From: Ignavibacteriota bacterium
GTDB taxonomy: Bacteria > Bacteroidota > Ignavibacteria > Kapaibacteriales > UBA2268
Direction: 5' to 3'
Assembly: GCA_024636855.1 (NCBI GenBank)
Contig: JAGXGG010000085.1
Location: 1-32,556, forward strand
Length of the DNA: 32,556 nt
Shown here: piece by piece, positions 9,601 through 17,647 of the stretch
Layout: the number at the start of each line of letters is the position of its first letter
Numbering within the stretch: position 1 is the first letter of the stretch
Made by a program: the position numbers and the translations under genes
Notes under the pieces: generated by a model
Told to the model about the DNA's origin: nothing
What the model saw: the letters and a program-made list of their open reading frames with translations, nothing else
Databases searched by the model: none

Positions 9601-10688
9601 CCGCCCCATGTAAGAAGATAATTGTTATTTTTGCTGAAATGATTAATATAATGCAATACTTTAAATCCAGAGAATAATTCTGATTTCTTAGCATATTCGA
9701 ATCCACTAGCCCCACCTGCAAAAAATACGATTGACTTTAGAGAGCCATCTGGGTTTTTCTTAACTATTATATTTTGTTGATTCATTTGATTTAGTGCTGC
9801 AAAATCAACATTCTCAGGAAGTTCATGACCACCATTCCCAAATATCTTAATAGTATTTACATTATTATTAGATATAGTTATACCAAAGCCTTTTAGATAT
9901 TCTGCTGTCAATTCATAAACACCTGTTTCAGATACTCTGATTTTGTACCAACTGCCTGAGCTAAGGTCATCATCTGATTGGATTTTATTAGCTTTAGTTT
10001 GTTTTTCTATATCATTTCTGAAAAACAGTTGTTCATCGGATACTGTCCAATTCTTAGCAACATTTGCATTTAAAAAGCTATTGCTCAGTGTATTTTTGTC
10101 TTGTTTTCTTTTTGTATTGATAGTTTGGTTATCAAAGTGAATAGTAACTTTCACATATTCAGGTATTTCAATCGATTTCGAGAAGGGATTATATTTAGCA
10201 TTAATTATATTTAGAGTTGCAGTATATTTGTCTCTACTTATACCGTTATATTCTATATTAGCCCATTCCTCGATAGATCTATTCATATATGACCTTCTAT
10301 CTACTGAGGTGATATCTTCTCTTCCTAATATATGCACAGGAGCAATAGTACCATTAATTGATTTAATCGGTCCAACTTCTATATTCTGAATTTTATAGCC
10401 TGTAGGAGAAGGTACAGCTATAGCTTTTTTAGTAGCTATTAGCTGAGGATAACCAATTTGCTCCAATATGTTACCAGCTTCATCGAAGACAGGTTGTATA
10501 TACTCTTCACCACTTATAGTAATCGTATTAGTTGATACTAATTCTGGAGTATAGACAATAGTCAACGTATTAGCAGTAGAGCTAATAATTTCAGTTTTTG
10601 CAGATGCATTAAAACTAATAATTACTAATGTAACTATTGATAGAAGTGATTTTGCTAATAGATTCATATTAATACCCAAATTATACAA
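6651..10688 (-). CDS. porU: T9SS C-terminal signal peptidase (sortase) PorU, C25 family
   Basis: PorU is a gingipain-type (C25) cysteine protease on the cell surface. It removes the C-terminal sorting domain of T9SS cargo and attaches the cargo to anionic LPS. The 1345-residue frame starts with extra residues; Met8 (10667) begins a clean signal peptide (MNLLAKSLLSIVTLVIISFNASA) and is the likely start. After a beta-rich N-terminal part comes the caspase-like C25 domain (about 640-1010). It carries the catalytic His in WYGHGNP (His857) and Cys in TAATCDFAKYD (Cys892). Ig-like domains and an 80-residue C-terminal beta domain of the T9SS sorting type follow (PTPFENNTKIRF through GAYYFRLKL). PorU keeps its own such domain. 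porV follows on the same strand. Confidence 0.95.
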   Translation of the reverse strand: MYNLGINMNLLAKSLLSIVTLVIISFNASAKTEIISSTANTLTIVYTPELVSTNTITISGEEYIQPVFDEAGNILEQIGYPQLIATKKAIAVPSPTGYKIQNIEVGPIKSINGTIAPVHILGREDITSVDRRSYMNRSIEEWANIEYNGISRDKYTATLNIINAKYNPFSKSIEIPEYVKVTIHFDNQTINTKRKQDKNTLSNSFLNANVAKNWTVSDEQLFFRNDIEKQTKANKIQSDDDLSSGSWYKIRVSETGVYELTAEYLKGFGITISNNNVNTIKIFGNGGHELPENVDFAALNQMNQQNIIVKKNPDGSLKSIVFFAGGASGFEYAKKSELFSGFKVLHYINHFSKNNNYLLTWGGVDGKRAVPEVALKGEIENDLNLFTRRQFFEEELISAYHGGAGKQFFGRTYFSDSFDQNLINLADEGNVNFRLSLAHSGAIGSSGQFSVTDNGKLLADNLNLQSTYSEAYRNLFEFSIPIDEVPNKNKISLKLNYTNTGQPNANGIFDYLEIHYPSKTIASNGEAYIFTEPLLSGLTKYNFTGFNGDVYAFDVSDMGNPIQLESKTQGKFDLITELTVNQPKRFFLSSNLKKPVSIEKVEIKGLRNTKFNNDVIVITHSKLNESAKKFKEYREANSNLSVGISEVNDIYNEYNAGTMDITAIRDFIAQAMINWDVKPTYVVLWGDGHYDFREILTTQTNFVPPHLSEDEFKDFDAVKTICTDDFYARVVGNDKALDVAIGRITINSEQEGNGIVEKIKHYENNSSIDNWRNKITLVADDGFSGTESTKGDGSLFVDQSEDFSSNRVPSFMEQRKIYSVEYESQYTAAGIRKPTANAAILKSVNEEGALLLNWYGHGNPQVWSHEGILDRDVSIRQMVNYDKLFFLTAATCDFAKYDNYESQSGAELMLLNEYGGAIGVFGSSRVVYASQNHYLNRALYSNLFTRDENGDYLTLGEVIYNLKQTFNSDNDEKYFLLGDPTLRLLIPHYDVVFESIDDIELNDSITISVKGLQKVKIKGYVSIPMSDSKVAADFNGQIKLKVMDGNQEIEITDNRNRLYEFQKQGGTLSNANFAVTNGHFEAEFILPKDISFSENMGKVFSFAYSDDHRFATGSYNKLIIDGLSTTSITDTKGPEIKIMLDSRKFNAGDIVRNEPLLIVDLSDESGINSTGIGVGHKIEAWIDNDEQSIDLTSEYETSFDDYRKGTATKNLLGLEPGAHFVKLRAWDIYNNYSISETYFNIGQNGEVVLNDVLAYPTPFENNTKIRFKHNLNPPVDVTLDIYDSKGMKVNTIVKKILTAYEGEIDWEGIDVFGSPVSIGAYYFRLKLDNLIAKQTFLEGRTIKIK

Positions 10689-10936
10689 TGCATAATTATA
10701 ATAAGTTCTTTTACTTGATTTATTTTAAATAGGTACTAATAATAATAGGCATTGGTTGTTTATTTGACATTTTCTTTTCTCTATAAACTCATAAACGAGT
10801 AAAAAGTTACAGTAGTTGAAAGATTTGTGGTGAAATGGTGTGCTTAAATATATATCTACTTACTTCTTTAGTTATTTTGACTAATTATTTTTTCTTATAT
10901 TAACATTAAATAATAAACCATATTCTGAGATTTCCT

Positions 10937-12574
10937 ATGAAAAACATATCTATACTAATAGTAACTATTACTTTACTTTTATCAGTAGAAACTACTTACT
11001 CTCAAGGAGGAAGCTGCTTTCCTGAAGATAGCGCTATTGCATTTACTTTCCAAGGGCGGAACTACGAATTTGTAAAATCACATTATAAATGGCCTGATGC
11101 AATATACTGCGCTGAACAAAGGGGTGGTTATTTAGTTGATGTTGAAACTATGGAAGAAAATGAAGCTTTTTTAAGTTTTCTAACAGATTCGCTAAAGAAT
11201 AAATATGGTTTGGATCTAATTGGTGATGGTGATACGAAAGTGAGATTAGGTGGGGTTGGAATTACTAAACTATCAGACCCTGTTAGTTTAACATGGCAAT
11301 GGAGAAATACCCCTTATAATAGATTTAATAATATTCTCGGGACACAAATTGAAAATAAAAGTGGCTCTGACTTCAAAAATTTTCCAGATTCATTGTATAT
11401 TAATTGGGGCGAGATAAATAACGTAAAAGGGGCATATTTTTTCCCTACCGATTATCATTCAAATTTATATTCAAATACAATGGCCTTGACTTTGGTTGAA
11501 ATAAAAGATAATGAAACAAATAATATGGTCGCTCAACCTGGTGATTGGATTAATGTAAATGGAGCTGAAGAACTCTATTTTATAATTGATTATGGATGTG
11601 CTTCAAAAAACGAAGTTACTATTGACACATTACTATGTGAAGGTATCCCACTTATTTTAGGAGGAACTGAAATAACTGAACCTGGTAAATACACAATTAC
11701 TACTACTTCTTATGCAGAATGTGATTCTATAATAACTGCAAATGTTAGCTTTACTAGTTTTGATAATCAACTTACTCAAGAGACAAAACGACTCTTATCT
11801 AAAGAATTACAAGCCGATTCTTATCAATGGTATAGATGTGATTTAAACTCACCTATACAAGATGCTAATACTTTCTTCTTAACTATAGAAGAAACCGGTT
11901 CATATAGATTGGAACTAGAGAAGAATGGTTGTGACTTCGTAACTGAATGCTACGATTTTTGTATTCCAACTACATTCAAAATTGATACTGTCAAATGTGC
12001 TAATGAGTCTATTACTATTAATGGACAGGATTATGTGAAGAAAGGGTTTTACTCTCAGAAACTAAAGCAAATAGGATTTGATTGTGATTCTACTTTAGAG
12101 ATTGATATAAAAGATGTAGCTATAAATCTAAGTGTGAAGCAACAAAGTGGTAAACTAATATCTTCTGAAAGTACTGGTGAATACCAATGGTACGACTGCG
12201 AAGGAGATGTACTAATAGCCGACGCAACTGAAAAAGAATATACACCTTCAGAAAATGGTGAATACAAAGTAGAAATAACTAAACAAGGTTGTATTGATTA
12301 TTCTCAGTGTATCACATTTTCAACTTCTACTAATAGTGTAAAAGACATACAAGACTCAGATAATATAATACTAGATTTAGATAATAATCTGATTGTATTT
12401 GAAAATATAAACTATAACCAAATAGAACTATTAGATATTAACTCTAAAACTGTCTATAAATCAGATAAATATGCTCAATCAATTAGCATTGAGTATTTGA
12501 ATACTGGTATTTACTTCTTAAAGGTTACTAATGGAAACGAAGTTGAGATGTTTAAGTTTATGGTGGTGGAGTAA
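10937..12574 (+). CDS. Secreted C-type-lectin-like protein with Cys modules and T9SS sorting domain
   Basis: This 545-residue surface or secreted protein has a signal peptide at 1-23 (ending TTYSQ). A C-type-lectin-like fold covers about 26-221, with KWPDAIYCAEQRGGYLV, then INWGE and a late Cys at 221. A four-module stretch follows in which two module types alternate. Type A (about 227-271 and 347-392) has the pattern ID-x2-C...GxY...CDS. Type B (about 280-342 and 397-461) has the pattern YQWYxC...GxYxxExxKxGC. A T9SS type A sorting domain (about 475-545) contains ELLDINSKTVY and LNTGIYFLKV. It probably leaves the cell through the T9SS whose PorU/PorV genes lie next door. The ligand is unknown. 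A small membrane-protein gene overlaps its stop. Confidence 0.85.
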   Translation: MKNISILIVTITLLLSVETTYSQGGSCFPEDSAIAFTFQGRNYEFVKSHYKWPDAIYCAEQRGGYLVDVETMEENEAFLSFLTDSLKNKYGLDLIGDGDTKVRLGGVGITKLSDPVSLTWQWRNTPYNRFNNILGTQIENKSGSDFKNFPDSLYINWGEINNVKGAYFFPTDYHSNLYSNTMALTLVEIKDNETNNMVAQPGDWINVNGAEELYFIIDYGCASKNEVTIDTLLCEGIPLILGGTEITEPGKYTITTTSYAECDSIITANVSFTSFDNQLTQETKRLLSKELQADSYQWYRCDLNSPIQDANTFFLTIEETGSYRLELEKNGCDFVTECYDFCIPTTFKIDTVKCANESITINGQDYVKKGFYSQKLKQIGFDCDSTLEIDIKDVAINLSVKQQSGKLISSESTGEYQWYDCEGDVLIADATEKEYTPSENGEYKVEITKQGCIDYSQCITFSTSTNSVKDIQDSDNIILDLDNNLIVFENINYNQIELLDINSKTVYKSDKYAQSISIEYLNTGIYFLKVTNGNEVEMFKFMVVE

Positions 12575-12756
12575 TGTTTTTTGGTACTTTTAATATTTTA
12601 ATGGGTATTGTAGCTTTACTAATTGGCTTCAAATTTTATAAGCCATTTAGAAAAGAAGTAGTTGAAAGTGGTAAACTAGATTATGGATTAATAAATATTC
12701 TAGGTGCATTCTTCATCTTTGGAGGTGTTGTCCTGATTTATTTGGACGTTAAATAA
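12574..12756 (+). CDS. Small two-helix membrane protein of unknown function
   Basis: A 60-residue protein whose ATG overlaps the TAA of the preceding lectin-like gene by one base (TAATG), so translation is probably coupled. It has two hydrophobic segments, about 3-20 (FNILMGIVALLIGFKFY) and 39-57 (LINILGAFFIFGGVVLIYL). A charged linker KPFRKEVVESGKLD joins them, which predicts an inner-membrane hairpin. No family is recognised. Coupling to a T9SS cargo gene is odd because the two products would reside in different membranes. It could simply be a downstream gene of the same transcript. Confidence 0.6.
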   Translation: MFFGTFNILMGIVALLIGFKFYKPFRKEVVESGKLDYGLINILGAFFIFGGVVLIYLDVK

Positions 12757-12834
12757 TTCACTTAAATTTCCTTAATAAGCGCTTCAATGGTATTTTTTAC
12801 ATTTATCATTGATTTATAAAATAGTGTTATAAAA

Positions 12835-13341
12835 TTAGAGTTCATTCAATTGATTATTGGGATCAAGACTATCTTGAGTTAATTGAATGAGTTTATTTAC
12901 TTTATTAATATTAATATTATAATTAAATAAAAATTTAGCTCCTAAATAATAGAAATTTTCTGATCTCAGATTCAAATATAATAGTCTATTAACAGTGTCT
13001 TTGTAAAATACAATTCTATGCTCTCCTGTGAAAACACTATTTTGTTTACTGGTAATTTTCAGATAATATTTTTTGTCTTTTTTTTGATATATCTTCCATT
13101 TACCTCTCAGTGCAGGTGAATCTAAAGTATCACATCCTTCAATATAATTAAGTTCTAACAACCTCACTGTTCCATCTCTATCAAAACTAACCATACTACC
13201 TTTAAAACAGAAAAAGGCATCATAACCATTTATAAATATTTTCCTTCTATCCCATTTACTACCACTAATAATATCTTCTACTTCATTGCTACATGAAACA
13301 AAAGTTAAAGAAATGAATATTATCAATAACTTATTAATCAT
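12835..13341 (-). CDS. Putative lipoprotein of unknown function
   Basis: This 168-residue protein has a short charged start, a hydrophobic core and a lipobox LTFVSC with Cys17, so it should be processed by signal peptidase II and anchored to a membrane. The mature part is beta-rich. It includes FCFKGSMVSFDRDGTVRLLEL and RGKWKIYQKKDKKYYLKI, a lipocalin-like or META-like layout often seen in Bacteroidota lipoproteins (inference from pattern only). It stands alone between the lectin-like operon and tRNA-Gly, with no identifiable partner. The 3' end converges on the 60-residue membrane protein gene 78 bases away. Confidence 0.7.
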   Translation of the reverse strand: MINKLLIIFISLTFVSCSNEVEDIISGSKWDRRKIFINGYDAFFCFKGSMVSFDRDGTVRLLELNYIEGCDTLDSPALRGKWKIYQKKDKKYYLKITSKQNSVFTGEHRIVFYKDTVNRLLYLNLRSENFYYLGAKFLFNYNININKVNKLIQLTQDSLDPNNQLNEL

Positions 13342-13446
13342 TATTTTTTCCTTTCATTAAATTTTAAAATGTAATACTTGATAGATTCATATTTATATTA
13401 AAAATAAGATATTATAGAACCAAAGATAGGAAAATAATTAGAGTTT

Positions 13447-13490
13447 AAAAAAAGATGCCTTACTAACGGGGGGAATTGTCAGCAAGGCAT
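13447..13490 (-). terminator. Rho-independent terminator downstream of tRNA-Gly
   Basis: Read on the minus strand, ATGCCTT (13490-13484) pairs with AAGGCAT (13461-13455), with further imperfect pairing inside. Seven T residues follow directly (complement of 13453-13447). It lies about 36 bases beyond the tRNA 3' end. A separate 6-bp hairpin (TACGAC/GTCGTA, 13509-13524) starts two bases after the tRNA and may be a processing signal. Confidence 0.7.
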
Positions 13491-13525
13491 GCAGCATAAA
13501 AAGGAAGTTACGACTTTCGTCGTAG

Positions 13526-13598
13526 AGCAAGAGACGAGATTCGAACTCGCGACCCCAACCTTGGCAAGGTTGTGCTCTACCAGCTGAGCTACTCCTGC
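13526..13598 (-). tRNA. tRNA-Gly (anticodon GCC)
   Basis: On the minus strand the 73 bases fold as a full cloverleaf. The acceptor is GCAGGAG/CTCTTGC with one G-T pair, and the D stem is GCTC/GAGC. The anticodon stem is CAACC/GGTTG with loop TTGCCAA, giving anticodon GCC. The variable loop is GGGTC and the T stem GCGAG/CTCGT carries loop TTCGAAT. The discriminator base is T, as expected for Gly. CCA is not encoded. The minus-strand terminator begins about 36 bases downstream. Confidence 0.96.
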
Positions 13599-13755
13599 TT
13601 TTTTTTTAGAACACAAAATTATGAGATATTTTCGAACTGACAAAATGTTTTTTCCGATTTTTTGAATTTAGTTTGTAAGTAGCTTGATGTTGTAGAGTTA
13701 ATATTCGATATTTTTTTTCACAAAACTAAGAAAAGAATATTAGATTAAAATTATC

Positions 13756-13763
13756 TATATTTG
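13756..13763 (+). promoter_or_regulatory. Possible Bacteroidota-type -7 promoter element
   Basis: The octamer TATATTTG fits the Bacteroidota -7 consensus TAnnTTTG. It lies 33 bases upstream of the S9 peptidase ATG. I see no clear TTTG -33 box at the expected distance, so this is a weak call. The leader that follows contains AACAAATAAAAA just before the start. Confidence 0.35.
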
Positions 13764-13795
13764 TGCTTACTGTTTAACTAACAAATAAAAAGATT

Positions 13796-15844
13796 ATGAG
13801 ATATATACTACTACTTTTGATTCTAATGCAAGGAGCTTTACTTTCACAAGATGGCCTAGTAAAACTTGCTGATAAAGACAGACATGCTTTTAGTCCAGAA
13901 GATTTACTTTCGCTTAAAAGACTGAGTGATATGCAATTATCACCAGATAATAAGACACTTCTTTTTAGTGTGAAAACCCCAAATCTAAAAACAAACTCAT
14001 CTATAAATGATTTATTTATAGTTGATTTGGCTACTAACAAGATGACTCAGCTTACAGATACTGAAGAAAGTGAATCAAATGCAAGATGGTCTAATGACGG
14101 AAAGAAAATCTATTTTCTTTCTAGTAAAATGGGTGCACCTCAGATTTATGAAATGGACTTTGCTTCAAGGAATTCAAAAGCAATTAGTGCTGTTGCTAAT
14201 GGCGTTTCCAACATGAGTATTAGTCCCAAAGGTGATAATATACTTTTTACTACTGAAGTGGAAGTAAGAGAGAGTTTAGAAAAAACTTATTCTCAGTATA
14301 CTAGTTTCAACGCTCTTAAATATAGTTCATTGCCTACAAGACATTGGGATACTTGGGAAGATAATAAAGCTTCACATGTCCACTATATGCCAATACAAGG
14401 TGGCAGACCAATAGATATAATGGAAGGAGATAAAAATGACAGTCCTCTATTACCATTTGGTGGTGGTGAGCAAATAGCATGGTCTCCTGAAGGTACCGAG
14501 ATTGCTTATACAAGTAAAAAAGTAAGTAATCCTGCACGTAGTACGAACTCAGATATTTATTTATATGATATCAGAACTAAGTCGACAAAAAACATAACTG
14601 AAGGAATGGTTGGGTATGATAAAGACCCGGTTTACTCACCTGATGGTAAATGGATTGCATTTCATAGCCAGAAAAGACCTGGTTTCGAAGCTGATAAGGT
14701 AAGATTGATGCTTTATGACAGAACAACTGGTGCAATCAAAGAAATGTTAGCTGAATTTGATCAATGGATAGATGCAGTAGTTTGGTCTCCAGATAGTAAG
14801 ACTATTTACTTTAACTCAGGTTCAAAAGGCAGAGTATACATATATAGTCTTGACATAGCAACTAATAAGCAAACTCAAATAACAAATGATAAAACTAATG
14901 ATGACCAAGGTTTAGCAGTTTCCTCTGATGGTAAGATGTTAGTATTTGGTAGAAGTAGTACTACATATCCGACTGACTATTATACAATTGATTTGGCATC
15001 AAAAAAAATAGATAGGAAGACTAAAGTTAATGACTTTTTACTTATTAAGTTACATGATGTAAATATTGAAGAAAGATGGGTAGAAGCTACAGATGGAGAG
15101 AAAATCCAAACTTGGGTACTATACCCTCCTAATTTCGACAAGACTAAAAAATATCCGATGATTACATATTGCCAAGGTGGCCCACAAGGTACTATCAGTA
15201 ATTATTTCAGCTACAGATGGAATCTATATTTGATGGCTTCACAAGGCTATATAGTATGTGCACCTAATAGACGAGGAATGCCGGGGTTCGGTCAGAAATG
15301 GAATGATGACATAAGCAAAGATTGGAACGGTCAAGCGATGGAAGATATACTATCAGCAACTGACAATCTAATCGCAGAGAGTTTTGTTGATAAGAATAAA
15401 GTAGCGGCAGTAGGGGCAAGCTTTGGTGGTTACACTGTATATTGGATGCAAGGTAACGACGAAGGACGATTCAAAGCATTTATATCACATTGTGGTGTAT
15501 TCGATTTAACTTCTATGTATGGTTCTACAGAAGAACTTTTCTTCCCAGATTGGGAGTTTGGTGGTCCTTATTGGGATGATGATAATGAAGATATATACGA
15601 AGAGCAATCACCACATAAATATGTAAATAATTGGGATTCCCCTATTCTGATAATTACTGGTATGAAAGATTTTAGAGTACCTTATACTCAGAGTTTGGAA
15701 GCATACACTGCAGCCCAACTGAAAGGGTTAGACTCAGAATTACTTGTATTTCCAGATGAGAACCACTGGGTTTTAAGTTTGCAAAACGCAGCTGTTTGGC
15801 AAAATGAGTTTTTTGGATTTTTGAAAAAACATCTAAAGAATTAA
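13796..15844 (+). CDS. S9-family prolyl oligopeptidase / acylaminoacyl-peptidase-like, exported
   Basis: This 682-residue exported serine peptidase has a signal peptide at 1-18 (MRYILLLLILMQGALLSQ). A beta-propeller of WD40/TolB-like repeats follows (about 35-420), with repeated patterns such as LSPDNKTLLFS, WSPEGTEIAY, YSPDGKWIAF and WSPDSKTIYF. The C-terminal alpha/beta-hydrolase domain (about 430-682) carries Ser542 in GASFGGY, Asp625 in GMKDFRVP and His657 in ENHWV. Such enzymes cleave short peptides, usually dipeptides or blocked N termini, in the periplasm. It is a single gene preceded by tRNA-Gly on the other strand. Its stop is one base from the stop of the opposing exchanger gene, and its probable terminator lies inside that gene. 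Confidence 0.92.
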   Translation: MRYILLLLILMQGALLSQDGLVKLADKDRHAFSPEDLLSLKRLSDMQLSPDNKTLLFSVKTPNLKTNSSINDLFIVDLATNKMTQLTDTEESESNARWSNDGKKIYFLSSKMGAPQIYEMDFASRNSKAISAVANGVSNMSISPKGDNILFTTEVEVRESLEKTYSQYTSFNALKYSSLPTRHWDTWEDNKASHVHYMPIQGGRPIDIMEGDKNDSPLLPFGGGEQIAWSPEGTEIAYTSKKVSNPARSTNSDIYLYDIRTKSTKNITEGMVGYDKDPVYSPDGKWIAFHSQKRPGFEADKVRLMLYDRTTGAIKEMLAEFDQWIDAVVWSPDSKTIYFNSGSKGRVYIYSLDIATNKQTQITNDKTNDDQGLAVSSDGKMLVFGRSSTTYPTDYYTIDLASKKIDRKTKVNDFLLIKLHDVNIEERWVEATDGEKIQTWVLYPPNFDKTKKYPMITYCQGGPQGTISNYFSYRWNLYLMASQGYIVCAPNRRGMPGFGQKWNDDISKDWNGQAMEDILSATDNLIAESFVDKNKVAAVGASFGGYTVYWMQGNDEGRFKAFISHCGVFDLTSMYGSTEELFFPDWEFGGPYWDDDNEDIYEEQSPHKYVNNWDSPILIITGMKDFRVPYTQSLEAYTAAQLKGLDSELLVFPDENHWVLSLQNAAVWQNEFFGFLKKHLKN

Positions 15845-15845
15845 T

Positions 15846-16805
15846 CTATCCTCTCAAAAATACGAAGTATAGATAAACTATATAAATGACAATATAAATT
15901 ACTCCATCTGCTTTTGCGATGGAGTATTTTTTTCCCATTGTCATAGATAAGATAAGCACAACACTTGCGAAACCAGTAACTGCAATATCTACGTTACTAA
16001 TTGCTGGAAAAGGTAAATCACGAATAAATGCACTAATACCTAGTATCCAAAGTAGATTAAAAATATTCGAACCAACTATATTACCAACAGCAATATCCGA
16101 ATTGCCTTTTCTAGCAGCAATAACAGATGTTGCTAATTCGGGAAGGGAAGTTCCTAATGAAATAATAGTCAAACCAACAAACGATTCAGAAAGACCATAA
16201 TAGTTAGCAAATTCGATAGACCCATCTACCACCCATTTACCTCCGAAAAACATTGCTAAGATACCTAAAACTACGTATAAATATGATTTAGGTAATGATA
16301 GGCTACTCTCTACTTCATCAAAAATATCCTTATCATCTTTAGCTAAAGTGTAAATATATGCTAAGAAAAGCAAGAAGAAGACTAGTAATACGAGACCTTC
16401 ATATCGAGATATTTGTAATGTAGTATCTGGAGTAAATAGATTTGTATTAGCTAAAAAACCTACTAAAAAGACTGCAATTAAAGTAAAAGGAATTTCAGAA
16501 AATATAGTACTTTTCTTAAGAGGTAAGTTACTTATCAAGGCTGAGATACCAAGTATAAGGAATATATTTGCAATATTACTCCCTAATACGTTACCTATTG
16601 CTATATCAGAACTACCACTAAAACTTGCTAATATATTTATAACTAGTTCAGGAGCAGAAGTACCAAAAGACACAATAGTGAGTCCAATAACTAAATCTGA
16701 GATATTGAATTTTTTAGCAATAGAAGAAGCTCCATCTACTAAGAAGTCTGCCCCTTTGATGAGCAATATAAACCCGATTATGAATAGTATTATTGGTAAT
16801 ATCAT
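15846..16805 (-). CDS. CaCA-family Na+/Ca2+ exchanger (YrbG type)
   Basis: This 319-residue inner-membrane antiporter is built from two inverted halves, each about five helices, joined by a short acidic loop (about 150-170). The two alpha repeats are clear. The first is [20 protein letters not shown], followed by [14 protein letters not shown]. The second is [20 protein letters not shown], followed by [14 protein letters not shown]. The Glu in each PEL is the cation ligand in this family. Length matches bacterial members (310-330). It starts five bases after kdsA ends, so both lie in one transcript. In E. coli a CaCA protein (yrbG) likewise sits beside Kdo genes. Its last codons double as a terminator for the opposite strand. 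Confidence 0.92.
   Translation of the reverse strand: MILPIILFIIGFILLIKGADFLVDGASSIAKKFNISDLVIGLTIVSFGTSAPELVINILASFSGSSDIAIGNVLGSNIANIFLILGISALISNLPLKKSTIFSEIPFTLIAVFLVGFLANTNLFTPDTTLQISRYEGLVLLVFFLLFLAYIYTLAKDDKDIFDEVESSLSLPKSYLYVVLGILAMFFGGKWVVDGSIEFANYYGLSESFVGLTIISLGTSLPELATSVIAARKGNSDIAVGNIVGSNIFNLLWILGISAFIRDLPFPAISNVDIAVTGFASVVLILSMTMGKKYSIAKADGVIYIVIYIVYLYFVFLRG
15901..15933 (+). terminator. Rho-independent terminator for the S9 peptidase, inside the opposing exchanger gene
   Basis: ACTCCATC (15901-15908) pairs perfectly with GATGGAGT (15918-15925). Two further inner G-C pairs form across a one-base bulge around a TTTT loop. ATTTTTTT follows. It lies 57 bases after the S9 peptidase stop and within codons for the C-terminal part of the exchanger ([12 protein letters not shown]). 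On the minus strand no T tract follows, so it should act only on + transcripts. Confidence 0.75.
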
Positions 16806-16810
16806 AAATT

Positions 16811-17647
16811 TTATTTTTGAGCTTGATGAATTTTAACAAGATTGGACACAAAGTTATCTGCTTCAGCTAAAGGTAATTGTGTAGCTGAATCACTTTTAGC
16901 TGATTTAGGGTCAGGGTGGGTCTCAAAAAATATTCCATTAACACCTGTAGCTACTGCAGCTTTAGCAAGAGCAGGTATGAACTGAGGCAATCCACCAGAT
17001 TGAACTCCTATAGACGGTTGTTGCAAAGAATGAGTGGCATCATAAACTACTGGGTAGTTAAATTGCTTCATTATTAATAATGAACGAAAGTCTACAACTA
17101 AGTCATTATAACCGAAGAATGTTCCTCTCTCTGTCAGCCAGATTTTATCATTACCGGTAGAAGCTACTTTCTCAGCAGCTTTACCCATATCAACTGGAGA
17201 CATAAATTGACCTTTTTTGATATTAATTGTCTTTCCGGTCTCACCTGCAGCAACTAGTAATTCTGTTTGTCGAGCCAAAAAGGCAGGTACTTGAAGACAA
17301 TCAACGTATTTAGCGGCTAAATTGGCTTCTTCTACTGTATGAAAGTCAGTAATAGTTTCTAAACTATACTTCTCCCCTATATCAGCTATATAGCCCAATG
17401 CTAATTCGTCACCTATGCCAGTAAATGAACTAATACTTGTTCTATTAGCTTTCTTATAAGAAGCTTTAAAATATAATTTAACGTCATATTTTTTAGCTAT
17501 TTTTGTTAATTCAGATGCAGTCTCGTCTAACATTTCCTTAGATTCTGCTAAACATGGACCAGCAATTATAAAAAGACTCATGGCTACTTTAGATTTATTC
17601 ACAGTTACTAATAAATATTCTGGGTTTGAATTCAAATCCACAGACAC
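16811..17647 (-). CDS. kdsA: 3-deoxy-8-phosphooctulonate synthase (Kdo-8-P synthase)
   Basis: KdsA condenses phosphoenolpyruvate with arabinose 5-phosphate to make Kdo-8-phosphate for the LPS inner core. The frame has 278 codons, but the first 22 are atypical. Met23 (17581) begins [14 protein letters not shown], the normal first strand, so the true start is probably 17581 (256 residues). Motifs are [37 protein letters not shown], the [17 protein letters not shown] segment and the late [14 protein letters not shown]. The Cys of AGPC lies in the first strand and is not itself proof of metal dependence. The start overlaps the start of comB on the other strand. The exchanger gene follows five bases downstream. 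Confidence 0.95.
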   Translation of the reverse strand: MSVDLNSNPEYLLVTVNKSKVAMSLFIIAGPCLAESKEMLDETASELTKIAKKYDVKLYFKASYKKANRTSISSFTGIGDELALGYIADIGEKYSLETITDFHTVEEANLAAKYVDCLQVPAFLARQTELLVAAGETGKTINIKKGQFMSPVDMGKAAEKVASTGNDKIWLTERGTFFGYNDLVVDFRSLLIMKQFNYPVVYDATHSLQQPSIGVQSGGLPQFIPALAKAAVATGVNGIFFETHPDPKSAKSDSATQLPLAEADNFVSNLVKIHQAQK

